DNA of 64,000 nucleotides from NCBI RefSeq assembly GCF_963169125.1, contig NC_084795.1, positions 193,228,214 through 193,292,213 on the forward strand. Reading direction: 5' to 3'. Source of the stretch: Humulus lupulus (taxonomy: Eukaryota; Streptophyta; Magnoliopsida; Rosales; Cannabaceae). A program made the translations under genes and the position numbers. Shown here piece after piece: positions 63,963-64,000 of the stretch. The notes beneath the pieces were generated by a model that was not told the DNA's origin, made no database searches, and saw only the letters and a program-made list of their open reading frames with translations. Position 1 is the first letter of the stretch. Each line of letters opens with the position of its first letter.

Positions 63963-64000
63963 TTAACACCCTACTACCTTAGAGTCGTTACTAAGTGGGT
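63963..64000 (-). repeat. Start of another long LTR (minus), cut by window edge
   Basis: TTAACACCCTACTACCTTAG is the reverse complement of the common LTR ending CTAAGGTAGTAGGGCGTTACA, with two changes. It is the same class as 5909-8273. The rest lies outside the window. Confidence 0.8.

Overview
This window is plant repeat DNA and holds no recognisable single-copy host gene. Nearly every base falls in LTR retrotransposons, solo LTRs, a Cassandra TRIM, a MITE-like foldback element, or an AT-rich repeat of about 1.36 kb that acts as the host sequence. tRNA-iMet primer sites, Ty3/gypsy elements of Tekay and Tat type, Ty1/copia remains and a 5S-bearing Cassandra all point to a flowering plant, most likely a eudicot, in gene-poor and probably pericentromeric or other heterochromatic DNA. 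Cannabaceae is only an impression from the look of the LTRs.

Layout from left to right. 1-4208 is AT-rich DNA with a MITE-like insert. 4209-12904 is a decayed Tekay-type element (Tekay-1), cut off inside integrase and joined to a minus-strand Tat gag-protease fragment (12905-15800). 15801-19179 is AT-rich repeat carrying a complete Cassandra TRIM (17223-18032). 19180-23697 is a minus-strand solo LTR with a second solo LTR nested in it; both have perfect 5-bp target duplications. 24037-26988 is the 3' LTR and pol end of a minus-strand copia element whose leader, primer site and 5' LTR appear at 59491-62745. The material between the two copia halves is a nest: a truncated LTR (26989-28546), the 5' half of Tekay-A (28547-35390, with a solo LTR inside its LTR), Tat#1 (35391-45476), Tat#2 (from 45477, ending 59490), and the 3' half of a third Tekay copy (Tekay-B, 51632-57351, again with a solo LTR inside its LTR) lodged in Tat#2. 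62746-63962 returns to the AT-rich repeat, and the window ends in the start of one more LTR.

The two Tat elements carry normal sense-strand modules: Gag, protease, reverse transcriptase, RNase H, the extra archaeal-type RNase H, and integrase. They also carry an antisense gene between integrase and the 3' LTR. In Tat#1 this can be resolved into a TATA box, a 5' UTR exon and four coding exons (43727-41089). All four introns are GT-AG, every coding junction keeps frame, and the coding exons sum to 784 codons with only two internal stops. The predicted protein has a lysine-rich start, a region like the 'putative gypsy type transposon' family (Pfam Transposase_28) and a coiled-coil end. A polypurine tract lies on each side of this module. 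This is the most interesting system in the window. Antisense ORFs are known in some Tat-lineage elements, but the intron-rich structure with its own promoter deserves attention.

Ten copies of one long-LTR family (about 2.2-2.4 kb each) allow comparison of LTR modules. These include a four-box palindrome array whose box switches between GCCGCGGC and TAGCGCTA, a conserved GGGATCCC palindrome, and three interchangeable 3' termini.
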